From assembly GCA_964492715.1 (NCBI GenBank), contig CAZBLK010000014.1:6439-70438 (forward strand): DNA of 64,000 nt, given 5' to 3'. Source of the DNA: CAZBLK01 sp964492715 (GTDB lineage: Bacteria; Bacillota; Clostridia; Lachnospirales; WRBF01). The notes beneath the pieces are model-generated. The model had not been told where the DNA came from. It worked only from the letters and a program-made list of their open reading frames with translations, and did no database searches. The translations under genes were made by a program, and so were the position numbers. This document shows, piece after piece, positions 34,343-44,549 of the stretch (position 1 is the stretch's first letter; every line of letters starts with the position of its first letter).

Positions 34343-36328
34343 ATGCGATTTCTTTTGGTTGGCAACCCAAACTGTGGCAAAACAACTGTTTTTAACAGGC
34401 TCACTAAAAGCAACGCCAAAGTTGGAAACTGGGCAGGTGTGACTGTTGAAAAAAGGATAGGCCATTACAAAGAGCTAGATGATAACATTGAAATCATTGA
34501 CCTTCCAGGCATATATTCTCTTTCGCCTTACAAAGAGGACGAAGTAATTGCAAGAAATGCAATTCTTAAAGATAAAGCAGATGCTCTTATAAATGTTATT
34601 GACGCTACAAACCTTGAACGTAGCCTATACTTGACTACACAACTAATTGAGCTTTCAATCCCTGTTGTGCTGGCAATTAATATGATGGACGAAATACAGG
34701 CATCGGGTTCACGAATTGACATTGATACAATAAGCAAAGCGCTTTCTGTTCCTGTAGTTCCAATTAAAGCAAAAGAGGGTGAAGGTCTTGACAAGTTAAT
34801 TCATGTTGCAAAAAAAGAAACGGAAAATTGCAAGGCAAACAGCGTTCTTTTAAAAACCGAATTAGCTGAAAAGATTTTTTCTATAGAAAAACTTCTTTCA
34901 AAAATAACACAAAACAACGTACTGTTTTCAGCAATTAAGCTTATGGAGGACGATTCTCTTGTAAAGCAGGATATGTATTTAGCACCAATGCTAGAAATAG
35001 ATATTGTCGGCGTTATATCAAGCCATAAAGGTAATTTACCCGATGATATAATACGACACCGTCATAGTTTTGCAAGGAAGCTTGTTGAAGGTGTATACAT
35101 AAAAGGAACTAAATCAAAAGAAGAACAGCGTACAGAAAAGTATGACAATATTCTTTTGCACAAGTTTTATGCAGTTCCTTTATTTTTGTTTATAATGTTT
35201 GTAATTTTTCAAATTACATTTGGGTCTATTGGAAGCACTCTTTCAGATTTGATAGATATAACCTTTTCAGAATATATTAACCCTATGGCGGCGGCGGCAC
35301 TTTCAAGCATGGGCACTGCCGATTGGCTTGTAAGCCTTATTACTGATGGTATACTTGTAGGCATTGGTACTGTTTTAACATTTATGCCTCAAGTTGTATT
35401 ATTGTTTTTGCTTCTTTCTATTTTAGACGACTTTGGCTACACAGCAAGAACTGCTTTTATTATGGAAGCTTTGCTTAATAAAATAGGTTTAACAGGTCAA
35501 TCATTCATACCTATGCTTATGGGGTTTGGCTGTAGCGTTCCTGCAATAATGGCTTCACGCTCACTTCAAAGCGAAAAAGACAGAAGGCTTACAATTATGA
35601 TTACGCCATTTATGTCGTGTTCGGCAAGGCTTCCTGTTTATGCGGTTTTTGCAACAGCAATTTTTGCTAATTTAAGTGGGCTAGTTGTTTTTTCGCTTTA
35701 TTTGCTTGGAGTAATTGTGTCTATTATTACTGGACTAATATTAAGCAAAACAGTTTTTAAAAATGATTTAACAACAAATGTTCTTGAGCTACCAAAGTAC
35801 AGACGTCCATCGTTTAGAAGTATAGTGTTCAGAGTGTTAAATAAAAGCAAGGATTTTATATTGCGTGCAGGGACAATAATGTTTATAGCGTCTGTCATAA
35901 TTTGGTTTTTCCAAACCTTTAACATTTATTTTGAATTTGCCGCAGATAATTCTACTAGTATGTTTGCTGATTTAGGGCGTTTTATAGCCCCAATATTTGC
36001 TCCTCTTGGGTTTGGAAACTGGCAAGCTTCTGTTGCACTTTTAACTGGTGTAATAGCTAAGGAAGCAGTTGTTGCTACTTTAGCAGTTTTGTACAGTGCG
36101 GGAACGGATGCTTCTCTTATTGAGACCATTGGGCAGAGTTTTACCCCAGTTGCAACTTATGCTTATTTGGTTTTTGTACTGCTCTACACGCCTTGCCTTT
36201 CTGCCATTTCTGTAATGGCTAGAGAGTTAAATTCAGTTAAGTGGACATTATTTTCAATACTCTTTCAAACATTTTTGGCCTGGTTTATTTCTTTGATTGT
36301 TTTCCAAATAGGTTCTTTGTTTGTTTAA
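34343..36328 (+). CDS. feoB: FeoB ferrous iron transporter
   Basis: GTPase-coupled Fe(II) importer, 661 aa. N-terminal G domain: GNPNCGKTTVFNRLTKSN (G1), DLPGIYSLSPY (G3), NMMD (G4); then the guanine-dissociation-inhibitor helix region and the membrane part with the FeoB gate motifs GFGCSVPAIMASR and CSARLPVYA (Cys in each) . Full length. No FeoC is found after it. Followed by a strong hairpin. Confidence 0.97.
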   Translation: MRFLLVGNPNCGKTTVFNRLTKSNAKVGNWAGVTVEKRIGHYKELDDNIEIIDLPGIYSLSPYKEDEVIARNAILKDKADALINVIDATNLERSLYLTTQLIELSIPVVLAINMMDEIQASGSRIDIDTISKALSVPVVPIKAKEGEGLDKLIHVAKKETENCKANSVLLKTELAEKIFSIEKLLSKITQNNVLFSAIKLMEDDSLVKQDMYLAPMLEIDIVGVISSHKGNLPDDIIRHRHSFARKLVEGVYIKGTKSKEEQRTEKYDNILLHKFYAVPLFLFIMFVIFQITFGSIGSTLSDLIDITFSEYINPMAAAALSSMGTADWLVSLITDGILVGIGTVLTFMPQVVLLFLLLSILDDFGYTARTAFIMEALLNKIGLTGQSFIPMLMGFGCSVPAIMASRSLQSEKDRRLTIMITPFMSCSARLPVYAVFATAIFANLSGLVVFSLYLLGVIVSIITGLILSKTVFKNDLTTNVLELPKYRRPSFRSIVFRVLNKSKDFILRAGTIMFIASVIIWFFQTFNIYFEFAADNSTSMFADLGRFIAPIFAPLGFGNWQASVALLTGVIAKEAVVATLAVLYSAGTDASLIETIGQSFTPVATYAYLVFVLLYTPCLSAISVMARELNSVKWTLFSILFQTFLAWFISLIVFQIGSLFV

Positions 36329-36389
36329 AAACAGGCACTAATACAACGGTTTATTATTACCCCCTAAAACACTACGACCCACCGTACTC

Positions 36390-36444
36390 AAACAGAGTAT
36401 AACCCCTACTCCAAGCCTTATGGAGTAAAGGTTATACGCTGTTT
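36390..36444 (+). terminator. hairpin after feoB
   Basis: AAACAG-A-GTATAACC pairs with GGTTATAC-G-CTGTTT, with an inner CTACTCCA/TGGAGTA arm pair. It lies about 60 bases past the feoB stop; T-run is weak. Confidence 0.55.
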
Positions 36445-36515
36445 GCAGTTTGCTTTGAGCTTAAACTATTAACCTACTTTGTAAGCTCTCATACATTGAG
36501 ATAGGAAACACTGGC

Positions 36516-36614
36516 TATAACAATTCCACTTTTTAATGATATTGGCAGATGAGCCAAACGCCCAGTCGTTTAGCTTTTTACCGATAGGCAATTTTTATTA
36601 AAAAAATTGCTATA
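36516..36614. repeat. family C palindromic element (copy C1), about 99 bp
   Basis: Ends TATAACAATTCC and AAAATTGCTATA; inner arms GCCAAACG / CGTTTAGC. Inverted relative to the copy at 51541, with which it shares CCACTTTTTAAT..ATATTGGCAG. A GGGCGTGT fragment of family B abuts its right end at 36618. Confidence 0.65.
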
Positions 36615-36715
36615 TTAGGGCGTGTAATATTTTTATAAATAAACAGAAAAACCTATTGATAATATTGTTTAATATATTTATAATTAAAACAATTTAAAAG
36701 TACAGGAGGAGTTTC

Positions 36716-39700
36716 ATGAAGAAATTATTAAATTACTTGTTAACACTTGTAATGGTTTTTAACTCAGTGTTTTTTATAAGTGTTAATGTACAGGCATCTG
36801 AAAGCAACACAATTTCTTTTTCAGATGAATTTATCAAGCAATCATTCCTGTTTCACTTTCCTGCGGTTGATTCAAACAGAGACAAGGAGGTTACTCTTGC
36901 AGAACTTGAGAAGTATCCTTTTAATTTGAATGTGTGGGAGCTTTTTGTAAGTGACTTAACACTTGCTTACAACAGTGAATCAAACGGAGATGACAGCAGC
37001 AAGCCAGTTGCCTTGCCTGATGAATATTTAAAAAAATCGTTGGTTCAATATTTATCTCAAAAAGGCGGCTATGATGAAGCCGAATTAAATGGTATAACAA
37101 CTGTTCCAGGAAATCTTGACAAAGATAAAGTTTTTGTTTGGCTTGACGAACTCAAAAACATTATTCAAGTAAAGCAAGGTTTAATGCCTGAAACGCAAAT
37201 TAGAAACAGGGTGTCATTTTTTGCAGCTTCAGAAGATGAAATAATTACTTTCAATGATGAGTATTTAAAGCAGTCACTTTTAGACTACACGCCTGCAATT
37301 GACGCAAACGGTGATAAAGAAATTTCTGTTGCAGAGCTTGGGGCTGTCAGCGGAAGCCTTGACTTGAGAAACAACTTTATTCGTGATATAACCGGGCTTG
37401 AATATGCCACCGGCATTACATATTTAGGCTTAGACAATAACTACATAACAGACATAAGCCCAATTGCAAACCTTAGCAACTTAAGTTCACTAAACTTGTT
37501 TGCAAACAACATTGCAAGCTTGCCAGACATGAGCGGTTTAAGCGAATTGCGTAGCATTTATTTAAGCTATAATCTTGAGCTTTCTGACATAAGCGGCATT
37601 TGCGGTGCTTCAAATTTGACTGATTTGATGGTAGATAGGGCCAACTTGTCATCTTTACCTTCGGAAATATCTCAGTTAACAAAGCTGCAATCATTAAGCA
37701 TAGCAGACAATAATGTGTCCGACATTTCGGTGCTTGCTAATTTAAGTAGATTAATGGATCTAAACGCTTATCTAAACAACATTACTCAAATACAAAGAGA
37801 CACGCTTCCATCATCTTTAGCTAGTATATATCTAGTAGGAAACAAAATAATCTCAGCAGATTTTTCTAATATTAGCTCGTTAACGTATCTTTACATAGAT
37901 AACAATTTACTTACAGAGTTTAATTCAAACACTTTACCGCAGTCATTACTTATACTTAAAGCAAGTGAAAACGACATAAGCAACATAGATGAGGTTTTAA
38001 CACTTGATAACCTAATAGCTTTAGACTTATCTTCGAATGCACTTACAGAACTTCCAGAAATAACAAGCGAAACTTTGCAAATGTTAACAAGTTTATCTTT
38101 GGATAACAATGAAATTTCTGACTTTTCTGCTCTAGGAAACTTGCAAAGCCTTGAAACGCTTTCTCTTGCAAATAACAGGTTTACAGCTATTCCTGATTTG
38201 TCTGCAATTACAGGGCTTAAAACATTGGACCTAAGAAACAATAACATAAGTGACATATCGGGGCTTGTTGGAGCTGGTGGTGAAGATTCGTCGTCAAACC
38301 CTGATGGTGCTCAAAGTTATGAAGATGTGCCACAAACTTTATTAAACAGTTTACAAACGCTGAATTTGTCGTACAACTCAATCAAGGATATACAACCTTT
38401 GAGCGAACTAGCCAACTTGCAGGTTTTAAGATTGTCAAGTAATGAAATTGATGATATTTCAGCTTTAATTCAATTGCCTTCACTTAAACAGCTTTACCTT
38501 GACAGCAACAATATAACTTCGGTTGCTGGCATTAACCAAATTTCAACGTTGGAGTCATTATCGTTGCAATATAATCAAATTGGTTCTGTAAGTGCACTTA
38601 GTGGTTTGGATAATTTAGGGTATTTAATTTTAAGCAACAATCAGCTTTCGTCACTAAATGGGTTAAATAATTTGCCAAGCCTTTCAATTTTGGAGTTAGA
38701 CAGCAATAATATTACTTCGATAGATGAATTAAGCGGTTTAACTTCATTGATTTCATTAGTCCTAAGCAATAATAATATTGGTTCTGTCAGCGCATTGAGT
38801 GGCTTAACTGGGCTTCGCTACTTGTATCTTAACAGAAACAAAATAACTGATGTATCAGAACTTAGCGGCTTAACTAATTTGCGGTCAGTTGATTTGTCTC
38901 AAAATGAATTAACTTCAGTAAGCAGTTTGTTTAATGCAACTAATATGTATAGCCTTTATGTACACAACAACCAAATATCTGACTTAACAGGCATAGACAA
39001 ATTAACTTCGCTTGTTAATTTAGGTGCTTATAGCAACTTAATTTCACAATTGCCGCATAATTTTTCAAGTTGCAGCAACTTGCAATATTTGGAATTAGGT
39101 AACAACATAATAAGCGATGTTTCACCGCTTATTACAATGGGTAAGTCATTATCAACACTTTATTTAAGAAATAATAGAGTAACAAACATTGCGCCGCTTA
39201 CGCCGCTTAGAAGGCTTGCGACCTTAGATTTGTCGTACAACCGCTTAGACTTAACAGAAGGCGGAAATTCGCTTTTTGTAATTAACAAGCACATAGCAAG
39301 AGGCGGAAATGTTTATTATCACAATCAAAACCCAAGCATACCAGAAACAGAAGCAACTTTAACAATTAACGTTACTAACCCGCCTGCACATGAATATTAC
39401 ATTAGTGTATCTAACGTAGATTTCAACATTAATATGTTTAAGGCGATGAGTGCTGGTTCATCATCTGCTGTTTTTCAAAAGCTTCCATATTTTGAAGGCT
39501 CAGAAACTATTTACAAGGTAAATGTAAATGGTAAGGACGCAAGCGGTGAATATTTCAGCACAACTGTAGATGTTGAAATACGAACAAATGCAGAAACTGC
39601 ATCGGTTACAATTTCTAAAAACTACAAAATTTCGGGTACACTTTCTTTGACTGACGGCAGCAAGCCTGCTCCTTGGACGTGCGTTGTTGCAACAAACAAA

Positions 39701-42700
39701 GAAGACTCGAGCAAGATTTACCAAGGATACACAAATGATTCAGGTCAATATACAATTCCATACGTAGAGGCAGGAACTTATACAGTTGGGCTTGCTGAGT
39801 GGGAAAAAAGGTATTCAACCACTGAAAAAGAAGTTTCAATTTCTTCAAGCAGTGCTTTGGGTGTTGACTTTACTTTAAATAAAGGTTCAGATTTAAGAGG
39901 CTCTGTTAAAAAAGACGGCGTTGGCGTGTACAAGGCACAAGTCACCCTTTGGAAGAAAAACAGCCAAACAAATCAATTTGATTATGTAGCTTCTACAACT
40001 TGTGGTGAAACAGGGTTTAATTTTGACAGCGTGCTTAATTTAGGCGATTATAAGCTTGTTCTTGACTACGTTCAAGAAAGAAACAGCACGTTCCCATTGT
40101 TTGAATCTGCACCAAAAGAATTTACTGTAAGTAGCCTTAATACAATTTATTCGGAAAACCTTACATACATAGACCCTACCCAAAAGGTCGAAAGCTTTGA
40201 GGGAACAGTTGTTTCTGATATAACAACAGCATCAAACGGAAAACATGTTAGCTTAAAGGTTAACTATGTTTACAACGGTGAAACAGAAATAACTCCGCAG
40301 TTTAAAGTTGTTTTGCCAGATGGTTTAGTATTCCACAAAGACGAATATGAAAAGTTTATTCCAGAAAAAAGCTTGAAAAATGGCGATTCTGGCAAGTTCT
40401 ATTCTATAATCAAAATTGTTGATGCAAAAACTAATGTTGCAAACATAAAAGTTTTGATAAGCCTTAATGGTGGAGAAAGTTGGACTGACTTTTGTTCATC
40501 TGCAATTAAAGTTGAAAAGGTTACACTTTTTGGTCCAAGTGCAGTTAAAAACAGTGAACAAGCAATTGTTTACGGCGAAACCATTGAAGGAACACCTGTA
40601 GAAATTTTAAATGCTGTTACAGGAGAACCTCTTGCAACTGTTTTTCCAAATGGGCGTTTTTACAGTGCAAAGCTGCCAATTTTGCAAGAAGGCACTCATT
40701 CTATAGTTGCTCAAGCAGTAATAGACAAAGAAACTGAAACGCTTCTTGTTGTGTCAGATGTTCTTACAGTTGACTCACGAAGCCAACAAGTTGTCATTAG
40801 CAACGTAAAGAAAGATGGTCAAAACCTAGCCGTTAACCCAGTTATTGGCGTAAGAACATTTTCAACTTGGGTTGACATGTTTTTAAAAGGAACTGATTTT
40901 AACATAAGCGTTGACTTTGAAAATGCAAGCAACATTCAAAGCATTAAGTTCAAGTTTTCAGATATGGAGTACAATGGTGTAATGCACGGAAGCACTGCCA
41001 CCGCCACAATTTCCGACTGGTACGGCGCAGGGCTAAAACAGCTTGAAGCTTTTGTAATGACAAAAGACGGCAAGCATTTTCATTATACAGTAGCCGAGGC
41101 GACAATACTCGTTGACCCAAGCGGCGTGGTAACTGACAGCAAAACAAATGCACCAGTAGCCGGCGTCACAATGACATGCTACGTTCTTAAAAACGGAAAT
41201 TGGGTTGTTTGGGACGCAGAAAACTATGCTCAAGTGAACCCTATGGTTACAGATACTCAAGGGAAATATGGCTGGTATGTTCCCAACGGAACTTATAAAG
41301 TTACGGCTTATAAAACAGGATATGTTCCATTTGACACATTAACAAGCCCAAGCTTTAGTTACAACGGTCAAAGCACCATTATTATTCCGCCGCCAAGAGA
41401 TGACGTAAACATTAAGCTTGTAGCAACAGGAGCAAATATTCCAGACAACACGCCTAACAGACCAAGTTATGGCAACACAGACACAGACACAACTGACACG
41501 GAAAATGTTTCTACTCCAAGCACAAGTGCATTTGACTGGAACAAAACTAAACAGGAAATTTCAAAAGCAAGCAGCGGAAGCACAGTTACTGTTCAAATGA
41601 ACAATGAAACTAAGCTCCCAGCAAGCATTATCAATGAAATAAAAGGCAAAGACGTTAACCTTGTGCTTAAAATGGGAGAATTTTTTTGGACTATAAACGG
41701 AAAGTCTGTGGACAAAAACGTTTCATCGTTCCAAAACGTTGACATGGCAGTAAAAAGGTTTAATGAGGCAAGTATTTCTACACTTGCAAAAAATAAAGAC
41801 ATACGGCAATTAGAACTTGCACATAGCGGTAATTTCCCATTTAAAGCTGTTTTGGGCTTTAATGTAGGAACAAGCTATAGCAACAAGCAAATGTTTATGC
41901 TTTACTACAACGAAGCATCGAAAAAACTTGAATATGTTGGTTCGGGCTTAGTAAACTCAAGCGGAACATTTAATTTTCACTTTGCTCATGCTTCAAAATA
42001 CGTTTTGGTATCTGAGCTTGGCAAAGGTGTATTGATAAAAGAAGACATTTCTTCTTATAAAAATAAAGCCACAGTTGTTCCTGTTTACAACAGCAATGGG
42101 CGCCAAGTTGTGGTGTCAAAGAGCACGGTTGAAGATGATGTATTAAAGTTTGTTACTCCAAGCTCAGGAACATTTGATGTTATTAACAATTCTAAGCAGT
42201 TTAAAGATGTGGCTGGGCATTGGGCCGAAGAAAGCATAGCTTATACCTCTGCCCGAAACTTGTTCAGCGGAATTAACGAACAAACGTTTGAGCCTAACAG
42301 CAAAATGACAAGGGCAATGCTTGTTACTACCTTAGGCAAGCTTGAAGGAATTGACTTGGCGAGTTATTCAAACAAGGATAATTTTAAAGACGTGAATCAA
42401 GCCGACTGGTACAGTGGGTATGTTGCGTGGGCTGCGGAAAATGGATTGGTAAGCGGCGTTGGCAACAACAATTTTGCACCAAACCAGCTTGTAACACGTG
42501 AACAAATGGCTGTTATTATTACAAAATACAGCGAAAAATTTGGTTATAGCTTGAAAAAGGTTATTCCAGCAACAAGTTTTAATGATGCTGATGAAATTGC
42601 ATCTTGGTCAATGAATTCTGTAAGCACTATGCAGCAAGCTGGGATTATAAGCGGCAAACTAAACAATGCTTTTGACCCAAAGGGTGTTACAACAAAAGCA

Positions 42701-42748
42701 GAAGTAAGCTCAGTTTTAAGAAAGCTGATTGACCAAGGTAATTTTTAA
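36716..42748 (+). CDS. giant leucine-rich-repeat surface protein with SLH anchor, 2010 aa
   Basis: Secreted cell-surface protein. A signal peptide (about residues 1-27) is followed by two EF-hand-like calcium loops (DSNRDKEVTLAE near 53, DANGDKEISVAE near 196). Internalin-type 22-residue leucine-rich repeats run from about 214 to 850. Then come an Ig-like stretch, carboxypeptidase-regulatory/Cna-like beta modules (near 970, 1060 and 1470), a Thr/Asp/Ser-rich linker near 1580, and three SLH domains from about 1827 to the end (FKDVAGHWAEE, FKDVNQADWYSGYV, FNDADEIASWS) that bind secondary cell-wall polymer. AGGAGG precedes the ATG. Likely an adhesin or binding scaffold; ligand unknown. Monocistronic. 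Confidence 0.93.
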   Translation: MKKLLNYLLTLVMVFNSVFFISVNVQASESNTISFSDEFIKQSFLFHFPAVDSNRDKEVTLAELEKYPFNLNVWELFVSDLTLAYNSESNGDDSSKPVALPDEYLKKSLVQYLSQKGGYDEAELNGITTVPGNLDKDKVFVWLDELKNIIQVKQGLMPETQIRNRVSFFAASEDEIITFNDEYLKQSLLDYTPAIDANGDKEISVAELGAVSGSLDLRNNFIRDITGLEYATGITYLGLDNNYITDISPIANLSNLSSLNLFANNIASLPDMSGLSELRSIYLSYNLELSDISGICGASNLTDLMVDRANLSSLPSEISQLTKLQSLSIADNNVSDISVLANLSRLMDLNAYLNNITQIQRDTLPSSLASIYLVGNKIISADFSNISSLTYLYIDNNLLTEFNSNTLPQSLLILKASENDISNIDEVLTLDNLIALDLSSNALTELPEITSETLQMLTSLSLDNNEISDFSALGNLQSLETLSLANNRFTAIPDLSAITGLKTLDLRNNNISDISGLVGAGGEDSSSNPDGAQSYEDVPQTLLNSLQTLNLSYNSIKDIQPLSELANLQVLRLSSNEIDDISALIQLPSLKQLYLDSNNITSVAGINQISTLESLSLQYNQIGSVSALSGLDNLGYLILSNNQLSSLNGLNNLPSLSILELDSNNITSIDELSGLTSLISLVLSNNNIGSVSALSGLTGLRYLYLNRNKITDVSELSGLTNLRSVDLSQNELTSVSSLFNATNMYSLYVHNNQISDLTGIDKLTSLVNLGAYSNLISQLPHNFSSCSNLQYLELGNNIISDVSPLITMGKSLSTLYLRNNRVTNIAPLTPLRRLATLDLSYNRLDLTEGGNSLFVINKHIARGGNVYYHNQNPSIPETEATLTINVTNPPAHEYYISVSNVDFNINMFKAMSAGSSSAVFQKLPYFEGSETIYKVNVNGKDASGEYFSTTVDVEIRTNAETASVTISKNYKISGTLSLTDGSKPAPWTCVVATNKEDSSKIYQGYTNDSGQYTIPYVEAGTYTVGLAEWEKRYSTTEKEVSISSSSALGVDFTLNKGSDLRGSVKKDGVGVYKAQVTLWKKNSQTNQFDYVASTTCGETGFNFDSVLNLGDYKLVLDYVQERNSTFPLFESAPKEFTVSSLNTIYSENLTYIDPTQKVESFEGTVVSDITTASNGKHVSLKVNYVYNGETEITPQFKVVLPDGLVFHKDEYEKFIPEKSLKNGDSGKFYSIIKIVDAKTNVANIKVLISLNGGESWTDFCSSAIKVEKVTLFGPSAVKNSEQAIVYGETIEGTPVEILNAVTGEPLATVFPNGRFYSAKLPILQEGTHSIVAQAVIDKETETLLVVSDVLTVDSRSQQVVISNVKKDGQNLAVNPVIGVRTFSTWVDMFLKGTDFNISVDFENASNIQSIKFKFSDMEYNGVMHGSTATATISDWYGAGLKQLEAFVMTKDGKHFHYTVAEATILVDPSGVVTDSKTNAPVAGVTMTCYVLKNGNWVVWDAENYAQVNPMVTDTQGKYGWYVPNGTYKVTAYKTGYVPFDTLTSPSFSYNGQSTIIIPPPRDDVNIKLVATGANIPDNTPNRPSYGNTDTDTTDTENVSTPSTSAFDWNKTKQEISKASSGSTVTVQMNNETKLPASIINEIKGKDVNLVLKMGEFFWTINGKSVDKNVSSFQNVDMAVKRFNEASISTLAKNKDIRQLELAHSGNFPFKAVLGFNVGTSYSNKQMFMLYYNEASKKLEYVGSGLVNSSGTFNFHFAHASKYVLVSELGKGVLIKEDISSYKNKATVVPVYNSNGRQVVVSKSTVEDDVLKFVTPSSGTFDVINNSKQFKDVAGHWAEESIAYTSARNLFSGINEQTFEPNSKMTRAMLVTTLGKLEGIDLASYSNKDNFKDVNQADWYSGYVAWAAENGLVSGVGNNNFAPNQLVTREQMAVIITKYSEKFGYSLKKVIPATSFNDADEIASWSMNSVSTMQQAGIISGKLNNAFDPKGVTTKAEVSSVLRKLIDQGNF

Positions 42749-42792
42749 TACTGTTGCTACTCCAAGCGGCCAGGCATAAAATGAATTTTCTA

Positions 42793-42955
42793 AGAACCTA
42801 TGTTCAGTAATGGGTTGGATAGATTTAAAACAGCGATTTTTCGCCATTCTAGGCGTGGTGGCGCAGGCATAATGAAAATTATGTCAAGCCGCCACAACCA
42901 AGAATGGCGGAATAATCGCTTAAAGATGGGTAACAGCTTACTGAACACAGGTTCT
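42793..42955. repeat. family A element (copy A3), 163 bp
   Basis: Ends AGAACCTATGTTCAG and CTGAACACAGGTTCT, TAA at both borders. Inner arms GCGATTTTTCGCCATTCTAGG and the matching CAAGAATGGCGGAATAATCGC. Full-length reference copy for A2 and A5. A reading frame across it is an artefact of the palindrome. Confidence 0.85.
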
Positions 42956-43018
42956 AATAGCATCTTTGTAAAAGTAACTATCTGGTTTTATACACTACGT
43001 ACTGTATGTTAATGCAAC

Positions 43019-43058
43019 AAAAAAAGGCAACTTGCATAAAAGCAGGTTGCCTTTTTTT
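43019..43058. terminator. bidirectional intrinsic terminator
   Basis: AAAAAAAGGCAAC and GTTGCCTTTTTTT with a TGC/GCA extension; A and T runs on both sides. Serves the LRR surface protein gene. Confidence 0.85.
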
Positions 43059-43143
43059 AGCAATTTTAAAAAATGAAGGATACAGCAAATATAATAATTA
43101 ATTAATATTATATTGAACTGAAGAAGTATAGCTTATTGTATTA

Positions 43144-43175
43144 AAAACCCACCGACCTATGTGGTGGTGGGTTTT
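43144..43175 (-). terminator. terminator of the sigma/secreted-protein locus
   Basis: AAAACCCACC and GGTGGGTTTT form a perfect stem 40 bases after the stop of the small membrane protein on the minus strand, followed by a short T-run in that sense. Confidence 0.75.
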
Positions 43176-43214
43176 AATGTAAGTAGTAATCACGTTTACA
43201 ATTGGTCTCACGCT

Positions 43215-43418
43215 CTATGGTTTTTTTGTACTATTTTTTATTATATAATAGACTAAAAAAATTATAAAGTCAATGTGTGCTAAAGTTATAGCATAAACAA
43301 TTGTTATATTGACAGATGAATAAGTTAAATAATCATTTACAATTATTTTAAGAATATTTAGCGGTAAAACAAACGCAAGCAATATTCCAAAAACACATAT
43401 TAGTATTCTCTTTATCAT
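43215..43418 (-). CDS. small membrane protein, unknown
   Basis: 67 aa with two hydrophobic segments (about 5-28 and 38-60) and a Lys-rich C-terminus. No family recognised. Its ATG overlaps the stop of the 225-aa secreted protein by four bases (ATGA), so it is translated together with it. Could be an accessory, immunity or anchoring factor for that protein; this is a guess from coupling only. Confidence 0.65.
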   Translation of the reverse strand: MIKRILICVFGILLAFVLPLNILKIIVNDYLTYSSVNITIVYAITLAHIDFIIFLVYYIIKNSTKKP

Positions 43419-44092
43419 GGTTGAAGCGCAGCTGAATAGTATGTTATATCTCTTGAAACATTTGTTATATAACCATCTCCACTACTGATTTCAAATGAAA
43501 TAGTTCCCACGGGTCCAATATTGACACTTGCACCACCTGTAGCACTAACTGCGCCCGCCTTATATAAATCTCCATAAAAAAGATAGTAAAAACTATTACC
43601 GGCAGTAAGTTTATAATTTATTGTACCTGCAAATTTGCATGCTGCACCTTTACCGGTAAATATATGTGGAGAACCTATTTCAACTATACGGTTTGGACTT
43701 GATTGGCCTACTGTATATTCTAATCCAACAGAAATTCTTGGTTCCAAAATATAAATACTTGAATAAGTGTAATTTGTCAAGTAAAACATACCGTATCGCA
43801 CTTCCGTTGCTCTTGTCTCTTTCGGTCTTGGTCCAATTAAATTCTTAATTTCATCTTCAGCAAATCCAGCACTTGTAAGATATTCAACAAGCTCTGTATA
43901 TGTATATGTATCTTCCTTTTCTATGCTTTCGATATCTTTAAAATCATGCCAAGTCAAATTTTCAAGTTTCTCACTATAATCTAATGCTTGTGCTTCTGTA
44001 CCTTCAATTGCCTCGTCAGAAGCAAATGCGTTTGTTCCTATTCCCATAACCATAACAAAAGCTAGTGCCCATGATAATAATTTTTTAAACAT
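43415..44092 (-). CDS. secreted protein of unknown function, 225 aa
   Basis: Signal peptide with AFA-S cleavage site near residue 25 (MFKKLLSWALAFVMVMG start). The mature part has an acidic helix-rich first third (YTELVEYLTSAGFAEDEIKNLI), then Gly/Ser/aromatic-rich beta-type sequence. No known domain recognised. It lies between two other exported proteins and downstream of an ECF sigma/anti-sigma pair on the same strand. 31 bases separate it from the preceding 139-aa gene. Confidence 0.75.
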   Translation of the reverse strand: MFKKLLSWALAFVMVMGIGTNAFASDEAIEGTEAQALDYSEKLENLTWHDFKDIESIEKEDTYTYTELVEYLTSAGFAEDEIKNLIGPRPKETRATEVRYGMFYLTNYTYSSIYILEPRISVGLEYTVGQSSPNRIVEIGSPHIFTGKGAACKFAGTINYKLTAGNSFYYLFYGDLYKAGAVSATGGASVNIGPVGTISFEISSGDGYITNVSRDITYYSAALQP

Positions 44093-44123
44093 AAATTTTT
44101 CCTCACTTTCATTTTTTATATTC

Positions 44124-44543
44124 TTAATATTTTGCCACGCTGCTTGTCATCGTTTGAGTTTCGCTTGCAGAGCCGCTGTATGCCTTTACAGTAGCTTGTA
44201 TCCTGTACGAGTATCCTGTGCTTACATTATATGTTTCGCTCAAGTCTGCACGATAGGTCGCACTTGTTGATGTAAATGTTTTCAATGTGACCCAACTGCC
44301 ATTTTTGTACTGCTGCAGGTTGGCTGTTATATCAACCTTTGTAGTTGTTCCTTGATAGCCAACAATCGTAGCATCTACGGTAGCTGTACCGCTTGATGAA
44401 ATATACAAGTCGCAACTGGAATTGGCGATGTATAGCATATATGGCACAGGAACACTATCTGCAGCACTTGCTGATATGCTGGATAAGCCACTGCCGATAA
44501 TTAACAGCAAACATACCAATGTAAGTGATAACACTTTCTTCAT
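44124..44543 (-). CDS. secreted beta-rich protein, 139 aa
   Basis: Signal peptide (LTLVCLLLIIGSGLSSISASA) then about 110 residues rich in Ser/Thr/Tyr with alternating hydrophobic pattern (SCDLYISSSGTATVDATIVGY, YRIQATVKAYSG), an Ig-like or DUF6147-like sandwich. Two similar small secreted proteins of this kind are often found in Clostridia; function unknown. Its ribosome site lies inside a strong hairpin (44550-44597). Confidence 0.75.
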   Translation of the reverse strand: MKKVLSLTLVCLLLIIGSGLSSISASAADSVPVPYMLYIANSSCDLYISSSGTATVDATIVGYQGTTTKVDITANLQQYKNGSWVTLKTFTSTSATYRADLSETYNVSTGYSYRIQATVKAYSGSASETQTMTSSVAKY

Positions 44544-44549
44544 AGTAAA

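Noticed and set aside
42800..43012. 70-codon frame, and a similar 75-codon frame at 61775-62002
   Set aside because: Both lie in family A elements and begin with the same residues only because the repeat is the same; no ribosome site or known domain.
43144..43175. Possible tRNA or riboswitch stem
   Set aside because: Only a simple hairpin with a T-run; no cloverleaf or T-loop. No tRNA was found anywhere in the window.
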